From Streptomyces sp. CG1 (GTDB taxonomy: Bacteria > Actinomycetota > Actinomycetes > Streptomycetales > Streptomycetaceae): a DNA stretch of 64,000 bases. Below the pieces are notes generated by a model. It did no database searches, was not told where the DNA came from, and worked only from the letters and a program-made list of their open reading frames with translations. The stretch is from positions 8,797,501 to 8,861,500 of the forward strand of contig NZ_CP163518.1 in the NCBI RefSeq assembly GCF_041080625.1, in the 5' to 3' direction. The translations under genes were made by a program, and so were the position numbers. Of the stretch, positions 24,705-32,606 are shown piece after piece. Position 1 is the first letter of the stretch, and the number at the start of each line of letters is the position of its first letter.

Positions 24705-25484
24705 TCAGCCGCCAATGAAGTCTTGGATAAGGCGCACGACTTCGGGGGTGCGCTCGAAGACGGCCATGTGCCCGCAGTCGAGTTCGACGTACCGGCTGTC
24801 GTTGATCGCCCGCTGGGTCTCCCGTGCGTGCCGTACGGGGATCCAGTGATCGTACGCGGCGCCGACGACGAGTGTCGGGGCCTCGACACGGGGCAACCGT
24901 TCGCGGATGTCGACCGCGGCGGCCAGCTCCATCTGGCGCAGCACGCCGGTCTCGGCCGAGATCAGCTTCAGCCCCGCCTCGATGCCGTCGGCACCGAGGG
25001 ACGCGAGATGGGGCGCGGAAAAGACCGACAGGGCGGTGAACTCCTGGTAGGTGCGCTCGTCCAGGCCGGGGAGGCGCTGCCACAGGTTCATAAGGAGGCG
25101 CTGGCGCGGATCGTCGTTGCGCGTCCACGGGCAGATCAGCACCAGCCGCCGTACGCGTCCCGGGAACGCGGCTGCGGCCGTTGCGGCGACAACCGAGCCG
25201 AGGGAGAAACCCACCACGTCGACAGGTTCGTCCGTCACCGCCCCCGCCGCCGTCATGACCTGCTCCGCCAACAGGTCGACAGTCAGGGGGGACGACCCGA
25301 GCGGGGTGTCACCGCTGCCTGCGAAGTCCGGTGTGATGACGGTCCGCCAGCGCCTGAACGCATCCACCATATGGTCGAAGTTGGTCGCGGAGTCGGTTCC
25401 TGTGGCGTGCACGAACAGCAGGCCGGGTCCCTGGCCCCGGGCTCGGTAGTGGACCGGTGAGCCGTGTACGAAGACGGTGGGCAC
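24705..25484 (-). CDS. Alpha/beta hydrolase
   Basis: A 259-residue hydrolase; GTG start with only a weak AGAAAGAA ribosome site. The nucleophile elbow is VVGFSLGSVVAAT (Ser), the acid is in GAAYDHWIPV, and the catalytic His is in LDCGHMAVFE. The oxyanion region is LLFVHATGTDS. It is the last gene of the long minus-strand series, 48 bases after the IPP isomerase gene. Possible roles are release or editing of an acyl or ester intermediate in the neighbouring pathway. The substrate is not evident. Confidence 0.8.
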   Translation of the reverse strand: MPTVFVHGSPVHYRARGQGPGLLFVHATGTDSATNFDHMVDAFRRWRTVITPDFAGSGDTPLGSSPLTVDLLAEQVMTAAGAVTDEPVDVVGFSLGSVVAATAAAAFPGRVRRLVLICPWTRNDDPRQRLLMNLWQRLPGLDERTYQEFTALSVFSAPHLASLGADGIEAGLKLISAETGVLRQMELAAAVDIRERLPRVEAPTLVVGAAYDHWIPVRHARETQRAINDSRYVELDCGHMAVFERTPEVVRLIQDFIGG

Positions 25485-25532
25485 GGTGTTTCTTTCTGTC
25501 TCGGCCGACAGGTTCGGGGCGGGTCGAAGGTG

Positions 25533-26093
25533 TCACCAGCCGCCGGCCGGAGCCGTGCGGCGGATCTCGGGCAGCGCGGCGGCCAGCACGGTGGGGAACC
25601 AGGCGGAGAAGGGCGCTCGTTGACGCAGGGCGCTCAGTTCGGCTGCGTCGACGAAGGCCGTCTCGTGCACCTCGGCCGGATCGGGCCGGGGCTGCCGGTA
25701 CGTCGTACCGACGAAGAGGTGGTTGTACTCGTGCTCCACCAAGCCCGAAGCCTCGTCGGGATGGCGGTAGACGACCGTGCCGGCGGGACGCAGGCCGTCC
25801 GGGGCCAGCCCCAGTTCCTCGCGGGTGCGGCGGGTGGCGGCCGCGGCGGGGTCCTCGCCGGGGTAGGGGTGGCCGCAACAGGTGTTGGACCAGACTCCTG
25901 CGGAGTGATACTTGGTCAGGGCCCGGCGCTGGAGGAGCATCCTGCCGTCGGGCGTGAACAGGAACACCGAGAACGCACGGTGCAACGTGCCCGGTTGCGT
26001 GTGAGCGCTGAGCTTCTCCGCCTGGCCGATGGTCTCTCCCTGTGGGTTCACCAGCTCCAGCGCCACGGGGGCGGGACTGTTCGCGTTGGTCAT
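25533..26093 (-). CDS. idi: Isopentenyl-diphosphate delta-isomerase, type 1
   Basis: A 186-residue Nudix-fold enzyme interconverting IPP and DMAPP. Visible hallmarks: the metal/active-site block WSNTCCGHPYPGE with the catalytic Cys, the Nudix-like AAAATRRTREELGL, and EHEYNHLFVG with the catalytic Glu. Length is normal. Its start overlaps the methyltransferase stop (ATGA), placing it in the operon. Most Streptomyces already have an IPP isomerase, so a copy here may supply prenyl units to a cluster product, although no prenyltransferase is seen in the window. Confidence 0.9.
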   Translation of the reverse strand: MTNANSPAPVALELVNPQGETIGQAEKLSAHTQPGTLHRAFSVFLFTPDGRMLLQRRALTKYHSAGVWSNTCCGHPYPGEDPAAAATRRTREELGLAPDGLRPAGTVVYRHPDEASGLVEHEYNHLFVGTTYRQPRPDPAEVHETAFVDAAELSALRQRAPFSAWFPTVLAAALPEIRRTAPAGGW

Positions 26094-26962
26094 GCGCTCT
26101 CCTGCCCGGCGTCGGCGGCTGGCAGGACGATGCCCACGGCCACGGTGTTGCCCTCGCTGATGTAGCTCTGCGGGTGTCGCAGCGGGTTCGCCTCGCCGTC
26201 CGGGTCCAGGAAGGGCTCCCAGTCACCGGCGAAACCGAGGTCGAGGGCCTGCCGGGCGATACGGGCGCACGCCAGCGCGTAGAACCTCAAGGCGGCAGGG
26301 TGCAGCGGTGCATGGTGCTCGATCAGCATGGTGTGCTGCCGCACGGACACCAGCCCCGCAGCGCTCAGCGCGCGGTGCAGATCCCGGGTGCGCAGCAGCT
26401 GGCGGGCGTATCCCGGAGTGCGGGCCGCGTTCCGGAAGAAGTCCGTGAACAGGAACGGGTCCGCCGGGCGGGCGGTGATCAGGGAGGCGTCCAGGTCCTT
26501 GACGGCGACGATTCCGCCGGGCCGCACGACACGGCGCATTTCCCGCAGTGCGCGCAGGAGTTCGTCGTCGTCGAGGTACTGGGTGGTGTTGGCGCACCAG
26601 ACGGCGTCGAAGGTGCCGTCCTGGTACGGCAGGTCCAGGATGTCGCCCTGCCGGACGTCGAAGGCGCAGGTGGCGCGCATGCGGTGCATCCGCTCGGCGG
26701 CCAGCGCGGCGTTCTCCTCGGCGAGGTCGACGGCGGTGACCCGGCCGTGGGGACCGACCAGGTCGGCCAGCCACGGCAGGAAGGCGCCGCTGCCGCAGCC
26801 TGCGTCAAGGACGTGCCATCCGGCGCGGATGCCGGCCTGGTCGAGGGCCGCCTGGTAATGAGGCGCACATGCGTCGAAGTGGGCCTGGACGATCTCCTCG
26901 TGGGTGAAGCCCAGTCCGGTGGACGCGGCGTAGCCCCACGACGCGTGGTCTTTCGTCAGCAT
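26090..26962 (-). CDS. Class I SAM-dependent methyltransferase
   Basis: A 290-residue protein. Motif I VLDAGCGSGAFLPWL is followed by VTAVDLAEEN, the DILDLPYQDGTFDAVWCANT block, and PGGIVAVKDLD. The N-terminal helix (EEIVQAHFDACAPHYQAALD) is typical of UbiE-like small-molecule methyltransferases. The start MLTKDHAS follows AGGTAAGG and lies five bases from the upstream hydrolase stop; its stop overlaps idi. The product site (O, N or C) cannot be judged. Confidence 0.85.
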   Translation of the reverse strand: MLTKDHASWGYAASTGLGFTHEEIVQAHFDACAPHYQAALDQAGIRAGWHVLDAGCGSGAFLPWLADLVGPHGRVTAVDLAEENAALAAERMHRMRATCAFDVRQGDILDLPYQDGTFDAVWCANTTQYLDDDELLRALREMRRVVRPGGIVAVKDLDASLITARPADPFLFTDFFRNAARTPGYARQLLRTRDLHRALSAAGLVSVRQHTMLIEHHAPLHPAALRFYALACARIARQALDLGFAGDWEPFLDPDGEANPLRHPQSYISEGNTVAVGIVLPAADAGQESA

Positions 26963-26967
26963 GTGCC

Positions 26968-27747
26968 TTACCTGTTCCGATCTGCCGTGGCGGCGTCGTC
27001 GAGCAGTGTGGTGAGAAGGTCGGTGACCGTCTTCGGCGCCTCCAGCGGCTGGAGATGGCCGGTGGCCGGCAGCGTGATCAGCCGCCCGCGGGGCAGGGCA
27101 TAGGCCATGCTGGCTGCCTCCTCCGCGGCGACCAGCTCGTCCTCCGCGCCCGTGACGACGAGGGCGGGGACCTTCGTGGCGTGCAGCAGGCCGAGGGAGT
27201 CGGGGCGGGCGGCGATGGCGCGCTGGGCCCAGGCGACCGCCTCCGGCGGAGCGGCCCTTGCCATCGCCATGACCTGGCCGATCAGGTGCGGGTTGCGGGC
27301 TCGGGTGGTGGCACCCAGCAGCAGGGGCGTGGTCCGGGAAACCACCTGGTCGCGCTGGGTGTCGTCCAGCATCAGGTCGGCGAACCTGTGGCGTTCCCCG
27401 GCCGTCTCGGGACCGTCGGCGCTGGCCCGGGTGGCGAGCAGGGCGAGGGCGCGCACGCGGTGGGCGTGGCGGCGCAGGAAGGCCATCGCCACGTAACCGC
27501 CCATGGAGCAGCCCGCGAGCGCGACCTCGGGCAGGCCGTGGGCGTCGAGGAGTGCGGCGAGGTCGTCGGCGACGGTGTCCAGCGACGGCGGCTCGGCACC
27601 GAGCGGGGTAGAGCCGAAACCGCGCTGGTCGGGGGTGACGACGGTGTGGCCGCGTGCCCGCAGCGCTGTCGCCTGGGCCTGCCACATGGCGGAGCTGAAC
27701 GGCAGGGCGTGCAGCAGGACGACTGGGAGGCTGGTCCGGGCCGTCAC
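26968..27747 (-). CDS. Alpha/beta hydrolase (3-oxoadipate enol-lactonase-like)
   Basis: A 259-residue hydrolase: VVLLHALPFSSAMW (oxyanion), VTPDQRGFGSTPL, the nucleophile elbow LAGCSMGGYVAMAF (Ser), the acid in VTGAEDELVAAEE, and the His in PATGHLQPLEAP. The layout matches lactonase/esterase members such as PcaD. It overlaps the LysR-domain gene by four bases and precedes the methyltransferase by five, so it is translationally coupled. It might open a lactone or cleave an ester in the cluster pathway. Confidence 0.83.
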   Translation of the reverse strand: MTARTSLPVVLLHALPFSSAMWQAQATALRARGHTVVTPDQRGFGSTPLGAEPPSLDTVADDLAALLDAHGLPEVALAGCSMGGYVAMAFLRRHAHRVRALALLATRASADGPETAGERHRFADLMLDDTQRDQVVSRTTPLLLGATTRARNPHLIGQVMAMARAAPPEAVAWAQRAIAARPDSLGLLHATKVPALVVTGAEDELVAAEEAASMAYALPRGRLITLPATGHLQPLEAPKTVTDLLTTLLDDAATADRNR

Positions 27748-28397
27748 CGGGTGCTCCGCTCGGCGCTGCGCTCCGCGTCGGCGACGAGGGCGGCCGCCTT
27801 GGGGTGGAGCTCCGCGTCGCGCAGCCAGGCGAGCGTCACCGGGGCCGGGGGCAGGTCGTGCACCGGCACGGCCCTGATGTACGGCGGCAGGACCGCCTCC
27901 AGCGACTGGAACGACAGATGGACGGCCCGGGTCTTGGAGAGGATCTCCACCATCCCCTTCACGGTGGTCATCGGGTGGACGCGGCGGATCGGCGTGCCGG
28001 CGGGTGTGCGGGGCGGTACGACCTTGTCCCAGACGTACGGGGGGAAGTCGCCGGGGCAGCCGAACGCGTCGTACCGGGCCGCTTCCTCGACGGAGACGGC
28101 GTTGCGGGCCGCGAGGGGGTGGTCCGCGGCGATGATCAGGGCTCGGCCGTCGTGGGCCACGGGGCGGCTGAGTGCGATGTCCGGTTCCCGCAGGGTGTAC
28201 TTGACGATCATGATGTCGGCGGTGCGTTCACGCAGGGGGCGAAACGGTTCGGCGACGTCGTACGGAACGAACTCCACGTCCTCCGGGCCGTGTCCGGCGG
28301 CGGTGACGATGCCGGTGGCCAGGTGAGGCGCGCCGTGGATGCCGAAGCGGACAGGGCGCGCCGCCTCGGGTGCGGCGGTGAGCAGGGGATCGGTCAC
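27744..28397 (-). CDS. Lone LysR-type ligand-binding domain, no HTH
   Basis: A 217-residue protein from GTG 28397, preceded by GAGGAGA. The whole length matches only the periplasmic-binding-like effector domain of LysR regulators (EFVPYDVAEPFRPLRERTAD, RALIIAADHPLAARN, PMTTVKGMVEILSKTRAVHL). The winged helix that should come first is absent and the upstream gene ends two bases before, so it is not a simple truncation visible here. It could be a soluble ligand sensor, a dominant partner of a full LysR protein, or an enzyme recruited from this fold. Confidence 0.65.
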   Translation of the reverse strand: MTDPLLTAAPEAARPVRFGIHGAPHLATGIVTAAGHGPEDVEFVPYDVAEPFRPLRERTADIMIVKYTLREPDIALSRPVAHDGRALIIAADHPLAARNAVSVEEAARYDAFGCPGDFPPYVWDKVVPPRTPAGTPIRRVHPMTTVKGMVEILSKTRAVHLSFQSLEAVLPPYIRAVPVHDLPPAPVTLAWLRDAELHPKAAALVADAERSAERSTR

Positions 28398-28399
28398 CT

Positions 28400-29146
28400 T
28401 CAGGTCTCCTCGGTCAGTCCGGCGTAGGCCCGGAGCTCGTGGCGGTGGGGGTCGGCGTCGACGCGCAGCGCGGCGAACGGGGCGGCTAGGCCGGCCAGGC
28501 GCGGCACGGAGCGAAGGGTCAGCCGGTCCTCGGGAATGATCAGCCCGTCCAGCACCGCCTCGGCGAGGAGGTGGTTGACGTGGATGAGCAGGCGGGAAAC
28601 GGTGACTCCGGCCGTGGCGATGTACAGGTCGCGGTGGACCGGGGGCCGGGCGCCGCGGCCGGCCCCGGGCGGGCCGGGTACGGTGACCGTGACCGGGGCC
28701 CACGCGGACAGCATCCGGTCACCGCTGAACGTCTTGAGCAGGCGCCGCAGTGTGGTGGTCCGTCCGTCCGCGGCCGGGCCGGCCCAGGCCATCGAGCCGT
28801 CGTCGGCCACGTGGTCGAAGGCGAACCGGTGCACAAGGTTGTCCGGCTGACCCGCCAGGTAGACGGTGCGCGTGAAGGAACGCCGCCACGGCTCGGCCCG
28901 CTCGGCCGGCACGGAGAGCGCGAAGCGGCACGTCTCACGTACCCAGTCCGGCAGGCGGAAGCGTCCGACGACCGTCACGACCAACGCTCCGTCGGCGAGG
29001 TCCGCCGCCTCCCCGCCGGCGAGCGCGGTTTTGGCGCCGCGCAGCCCGTCCGGGGTGGACAGGTCCAGGTGCGCGGCCAGCTCGGGTCGGGCCGCGCGCA
29101 GCCGCTCGGCCGCGACGCTGAGCAGGAGTTCGGGGCTGAGCGTCAT
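28400..29146 (-). CDS. Uncharacterised cluster protein
   Basis: A 248-residue soluble protein I do not recognise. It begins MTLSPELLLSVAAERLRAAR, has a central segment with WVRETCRFALSVP, WRRSFTRTVYLAG and FDHVADDGSMAWAG, and ends with DADPHRHELRAYAGLTEE. It has no membrane helix, signal peptide or nucleotide motif. It overlaps the preceding aminoacyl-synthetase-like gene by four bases and the next gene starts two bases after its stop, so it belongs to the operon and may work as a partner of the upstream protein. Confidence 0.55.
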   Translation of the reverse strand: MTLSPELLLSVAAERLRAARPELAAHLDLSTPDGLRGAKTALAGGEAADLADGALVVTVVGRFRLPDWVRETCRFALSVPAERAEPWRRSFTRTVYLAGQPDNLVHRFAFDHVADDGSMAWAGPAADGRTTTLRRLLKTFSGDRMLSAWAPVTVTVPGPPGAGRGARPPVHRDLYIATAGVTVSRLLIHVNHLLAEAVLDGLIIPEDRLTLRSVPRLAGLAAPFAALRVDADPHRHELRAYAGLTEET

Positions 29147-30267
29147 AGGAACACCGTGGTTAGCAGGGAGGGTGCGGGGCGGCGGCCCCGCCCCAGCAGG
29201 GACGAGGTGAGCCGGTAGGGATCGACGTATGTGTGGCCGCGCCGGTGGGGCTCCAGCAGAGCAGGCGGCCCAGCCTCCTGCGCACCCGTGGCCTCCTCGG
29301 CCCGGCGCAGCAACTGCTCGGCGCGGTCCAGGCTCTTGCGGAGCAGGTCGTGCCGGAAGGACTCCTGCTGTCCGGGCCCGAGCGTGGCGATGAAGTACAG
29401 GCGCATGCCGAGCCGCAGCGCTTCGGGGCAGTAGTCGTCACCGACGGAACGCAGCAGGGCATCGACCGTGTGGTCGTGCCAGCCGCCGTGCCGGGCGGAG
29501 GTGATCCTGCCGCCGATGGGCACGCGGCCCACGGGCACGCGGCGCACGGTGGTCCCCCTGTGGCTCAGCACCCGTTCCAGCAGCTGGTAGTCCGGGTCGA
29601 GCTCTCGGTCGTACAGCAGCACGACCTCGTCGTGGCCAGGGACGAGCGGCAGAAGTTCGCGCAGTGCGCAGGCCAGGTAGTTGGGGCGCCCTTCGGCCGT
29701 GACGATCTGGCGAAGCGGCAGCCCGAACCGGGTGGCGTCGAGGTAGACCGGGCCGCCCAGCTCCCGCTGGTCGAATCCCAGGCCTGCCGCGACCAGGTCC
29801 TCGATCATCTCCTCCAGGCCGGATCCGGGGGGCTGGTGCGCCAGCAGGCCCGGGTCGTGGAGGCCGAGCTGCTCATAGTGCCCGGTCCACAGCCGCAGGA
29901 TCCGGGCGCTCGCGGGGTGGACGAAGCCGTTGCTCTCCACGGCCTCGGCGTAGGGGTGCAGAGCCTCGACGGTGGGCTGCGTCCCCTCGGCCCGGTAGCG
30001 GACGTAGAACTCGCCGATCTCCTCCTCCGACAGGGATTCGTAGTCAGTGTCGCCGTAAGTGCGGTCCAGGAACTCCCAGAAGCCCAGTGTCTGTTCGGTC
30101 GGGTGGTAGGTCGTGTGGCTGTAGCGGTACGTCACGTCCGCGAGCGGCGCGGTGGCCCGGTACATCACGTCGGTCCACAGCAGCCCCTTGAGGTGACTCG
30201 GGGTCAGCGGTTTCGACGGCGTGACGGTGATCGGTGCCAGCAGTACCTTGGGGCGGGTTCCCCCCAT
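29143..30267 (-). CDS. Class I aminoacyl-tRNA-synthetase-like protein
   Basis: A 374-residue protein without a clear named family. The N-terminus reads VLLAPITVTPSKPLTPSHLKG, where PSHLKG sits like the HIGH motif after the first Rossmann strand. Later VTAEGRPNYLACALRELLPL resembles the 'GTPTY..RDLA' region of arginyl-type synthetases. Then come RVPVGRVPIGGRITSARHGG, in place of the KMSKS loop, and TVDALLRSVGDDYCPEALRL, like the '..DLL...G.DALR' helix. There is no anticodon domain of normal size. It could activate a substrate as an adenylate or be a degenerate scaffold. It is coupled to both neighbours by ATGA overlaps. Confidence 0.4.
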   Translation of the reverse strand: MGGTRPKVLLAPITVTPSKPLTPSHLKGLLWTDVMYRATAPLADVTYRYSHTTYHPTEQTLGFWEFLDRTYGDTDYESLSEEEIGEFYVRYRAEGTQPTVEALHPYAEAVESNGFVHPASARILRLWTGHYEQLGLHDPGLLAHQPPGSGLEEMIEDLVAAGLGFDQRELGGPVYLDATRFGLPLRQIVTAEGRPNYLACALRELLPLVPGHDEVVLLYDRELDPDYQLLERVLSHRGTTVRRVPVGRVPIGGRITSARHGGWHDHTVDALLRSVGDDYCPEALRLGMRLYFIATLGPGQQESFRHDLLRKSLDRAEQLLRRAEEATGAQEAGPPALLEPHRRGHTYVDPYRLTSSLLGRGRRPAPSLLTTVFL

Positions 30268-31742
30268 CAGTGCGGCACCTCCCTCGGGCTGATGGCAGCG
30301 AGCAGTTCCTCACGGCGCGGCGGGACGCGGCCGGGCGGAACAGGCCGGGCGGCCGCGGCACGGACCCGGTCCCGGAAGGCGGCGGCGTCGAAGACCTCCG
30401 CGGGCGTGTTCAGGCCCATCAGAACGCGGACGAGACCGCGCCAGACGGTCGTGTCGGCCGCCGCTGCGCGCGCCACCTCGGGCAGGGCGGGGCGTCCGGG
30501 CGCGGCGGGCGGCACCGGCGGCGGTGCGCCGCCCTCGGCCTGGGCCCGCCACAGCCGGGCGCGGGTGAAGCTGTCGTGCACGGCCTGCTCGTACCAGGGG
30601 CGGTGGATCTCGTCGGCGAGGCGCACGGCGTGCTCGCTCTGACTCTCCCCCACCTCCGGGTGGGCGTCGAGAAGTTCGACCAGCCGGAAGGCGTGTTGGA
30701 GGGCGAGGGACATGCCCCGTCCGTACAGCGGGTCGGTGACGCAGACGGCGTCCCCGACCGGGAACAGCCCCGCGACCTGCCGCCGACCGGGCCTGGCCGT
30801 GGAGCGGAGGATGTTCGGCGGCATGGTGATGGCCCGTACGTCCGTCAACGGTGCCGAGACCCGCTCGTCGGTCCACTCAGTCACGTAAGGGGAGAGCCGG
30901 GCGGCGGCGGTGAAGGCGGCGGGCTCGCGCAGCCCGGTCGTGGCCGGGTCGGCAGTCGGCGTGCCGACGGCGATGGCGAAGGTGCCGTTGTCGGCGGGGT
31001 GTGCGACGGCCGCGTAGTGGTCCCAGATGCCACCGGCGGCGTTGCCGCGGTTGAGCGGTCCGGGCAGGGCGCCGTCCGATGCAGTCAGCCGGTAGAACCG
31101 GGTGAAGCAGCGTAGCTGCGTGGGGCCGGTGAGGTCCTCGCCGAGGGGGAATCCGGCCTCCGCGAGCCAGGACAGGGCGGCCGCCTTGCGGCCGGTGGCG
31201 TCCACCACGAACCGGGCGGGCACCTGGGCGCCGCTGTCCGTCACCACCCCCGTGACCCGGGACCGGGACCCGTCGAGGAGCAGGCCCCGCACCGCCGTGC
31301 CGTGCTCGACCGTGACACCCGGCAGAGCGCGCACGGCGCGGTGGAGCAGCAGCTCGAGGAAGGTGCGGCGTACGGCCAGAGCGGTCAGCTCGTGGTCGGC
31401 TCCCGCCCAGGGGCCGGCCGCGCCGTGCGGGTCGTCGGCCGCGGGAGCTGCGTCCATGAGGTCCAGCAACCGCGCCCCCTCCTCAAGAGCCGTGTCGAGC
31501 AGGCGGGGGGCCCACCGGCGCAGCACCCGCACGCCGAGCGAGGTGAGGATGTGGGAGTGGTCGCTCTGCGGCACGGTGGGCCGGTGCCACAGCTCCGCGG
31601 CCTTGGCGGCGGGGCCGTCCGGCGGCGGGGCCGAGCGCTCCAGTACCCGCACCGCATGCCCGTGTTCGGCGAGTGCCAGGGCGGTGGCGAGGCCGGTCAC
31701 GCTGCCGCCGACGACGACGGCGGGCGCGGTCAACGGCGCCAC
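30267..31742 (-). CDS. FAD-dependent monooxygenase/reductase-type enzyme
   Basis: A 491-residue flavoprotein; GTG start inside the end of the preceding methyltransferase gene. FAD-binding GxGxxG variant AVVVGGSVTGLATALALAEH with acidic end VLER, the ADP-ribose Arg in VRRTFLELLLHRAV, and the GD motif FPVGDAVCVTDPLYGRGMSL. The C-terminal 120 residues form a helical tail with an Arg/Pro-rich end. It is closest in pattern to halogenase/geranylgeranyl-reductase-like and aromatic hydroxylase enzymes. It lacks the WxWxIP halogenase motif as far as I can see, so hydroxylation or dehydrogenation is more likely than halogenation. Confidence 0.75.
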   Translation of the reverse strand: MAPLTAPAVVVGGSVTGLATALALAEHGHAVRVLERSAPPPDGPAAKAAELWHRPTVPQSDHSHILTSLGVRVLRRWAPRLLDTALEEGARLLDLMDAAPAADDPHGAAGPWAGADHELTALAVRRTFLELLLHRAVRALPGVTVEHGTAVRGLLLDGSRSRVTGVVTDSGAQVPARFVVDATGRKAAALSWLAEAGFPLGEDLTGPTQLRCFTRFYRLTASDGALPGPLNRGNAAGGIWDHYAAVAHPADNGTFAIAVGTPTADPATTGLREPAAFTAAARLSPYVTEWTDERVSAPLTDVRAITMPPNILRSTARPGRRQVAGLFPVGDAVCVTDPLYGRGMSLALQHAFRLVELLDAHPEVGESQSEHAVRLADEIHRPWYEQAVHDSFTRARLWRAQAEGGAPPPVPPAAPGRPALPEVARAAAADTTVWRGLVRVLMGLNTPAEVFDAAAFRDRVRAAAARPVPPGRVPPRREELLAAISPREVPH

Positions 31743-32587
31743 CCGTGGATGAAGAACACCCGGCGTACGTCCTTGATGTGCCGCGGCGGGACCGGGTCGG
31801 GCCAGCGGCCGAAGTCTGCGCCCGGCTCACCGGGCTGGGTGGCCTCGACGCCGAAGCCGTAGCGGTCGAAGAGGGCCTCGGGCTCGTCGCTGCCGAACAA
31901 CCAGGGACAGCCCCAGCCCGCGAAGACGTCCAGCAGCCCCCGCATGTGGGGCAGGGTCAGCGCGGCGGCGTTGACCAGGTCGGCGGCGATGCGGCTGCCG
32001 GGCGCCATGACGGCGGCCACGTGCTCCAGCATGCGATGCGTGTCCGCCTCGGGGATGTAGTACAGCAGCCCTTCGAGCAGCCAGGTGGACGGCAGCGACG
32101 CGTCGTAGCCGGCGTCGACGAGCCGCTGCTCCCAGTCGTCGGCGGTCAGGTCGACGGCGACGGTGCGGTGGGCCACCCGCGGGGTGACGTCCTGGAGCCG
32201 GTCGGCCTTGAACGCCAGTACGGCAGGCCGGTCGACCTCGAAGTAGCGTATGTGGCCCGGCCAGTCGATCCGGTAGGCGCGGGAGTCCATGCCCGAGGGA
32301 GCCAGCACGACCTGGGTCATTGCCGGGTCCTGGGCGGCGTTCTTGAGGAAGTCGTCGAAGAACCTGGTGCGTATGGCGTTGTAGTCGGGTGTGCTGGGCA
32401 GGGAGCGCGGCCGGTCGGGCGGGAAGGTGGCGTCGCGTACCTCGGCCAGGAGTTCGGGGCCGGCCTCGCCGGCGAGGCGGGCTGCGTAGGGGTCCTCGTA
32501 GAGACGGTCGTGGCGCGAGGTCTCGGCGGCGCGCAGGGCGGCGGTGAGCAGGGCGGTGCGCTCCACCGGGTTGAGCAGGTCGGTCAT
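31730..32587 (-). CDS. PPM/LCMT-type SAM-dependent methyltransferase
   Basis: A 285-residue protein of the leucine-carboxyl-methyltransferase-like group frequent in actinobacteria: ERTALLTAALRAAETSRHDR, LYEDPYAARLAG, QVVLAPSGMDSRAYRIDWP (motif I; most members have 'GAGLDTRA', here APSGMDSRA), EVDRPAVLAFKADRL, STWLLEGLLYYIPEAD. These enzymes usually O-methylate carboxylates or hydroxyls of natural products. The 3' end overlaps the FAD gene by 13 bases. The altered SAM loop (Pro-Ser for Gly-Ala) is worth noting but is within family variation. Confidence 0.8.
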   Translation of the reverse strand: MTDLLNPVERTALLTAALRAAETSRHDRLYEDPYAARLAGEAGPELLAEVRDATFPPDRPRSLPSTPDYNAIRTRFFDDFLKNAAQDPAMTQVVLAPSGMDSRAYRIDWPGHIRYFEVDRPAVLAFKADRLQDVTPRVAHRTVAVDLTADDWEQRLVDAGYDASLPSTWLLEGLLYYIPEADTHRMLEHVAAVMAPGSRIAADLVNAAALTLPHMRGLLDVFAGWGCPWLFGSDEPEALFDRYGFGVEATQPGEPGADFGRWPDPVPPRHIKDVRRVFFIHGWRR

Positions 32588-32606
32588 GGCTTCCTCGTGA
32601 CGGGGT

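Noticed and set aside
30267..31742. Flavin-dependent halogenase
   Set aside because: The GD and FAD motifs are general; the WxWxIP halogenase signature is not seen.
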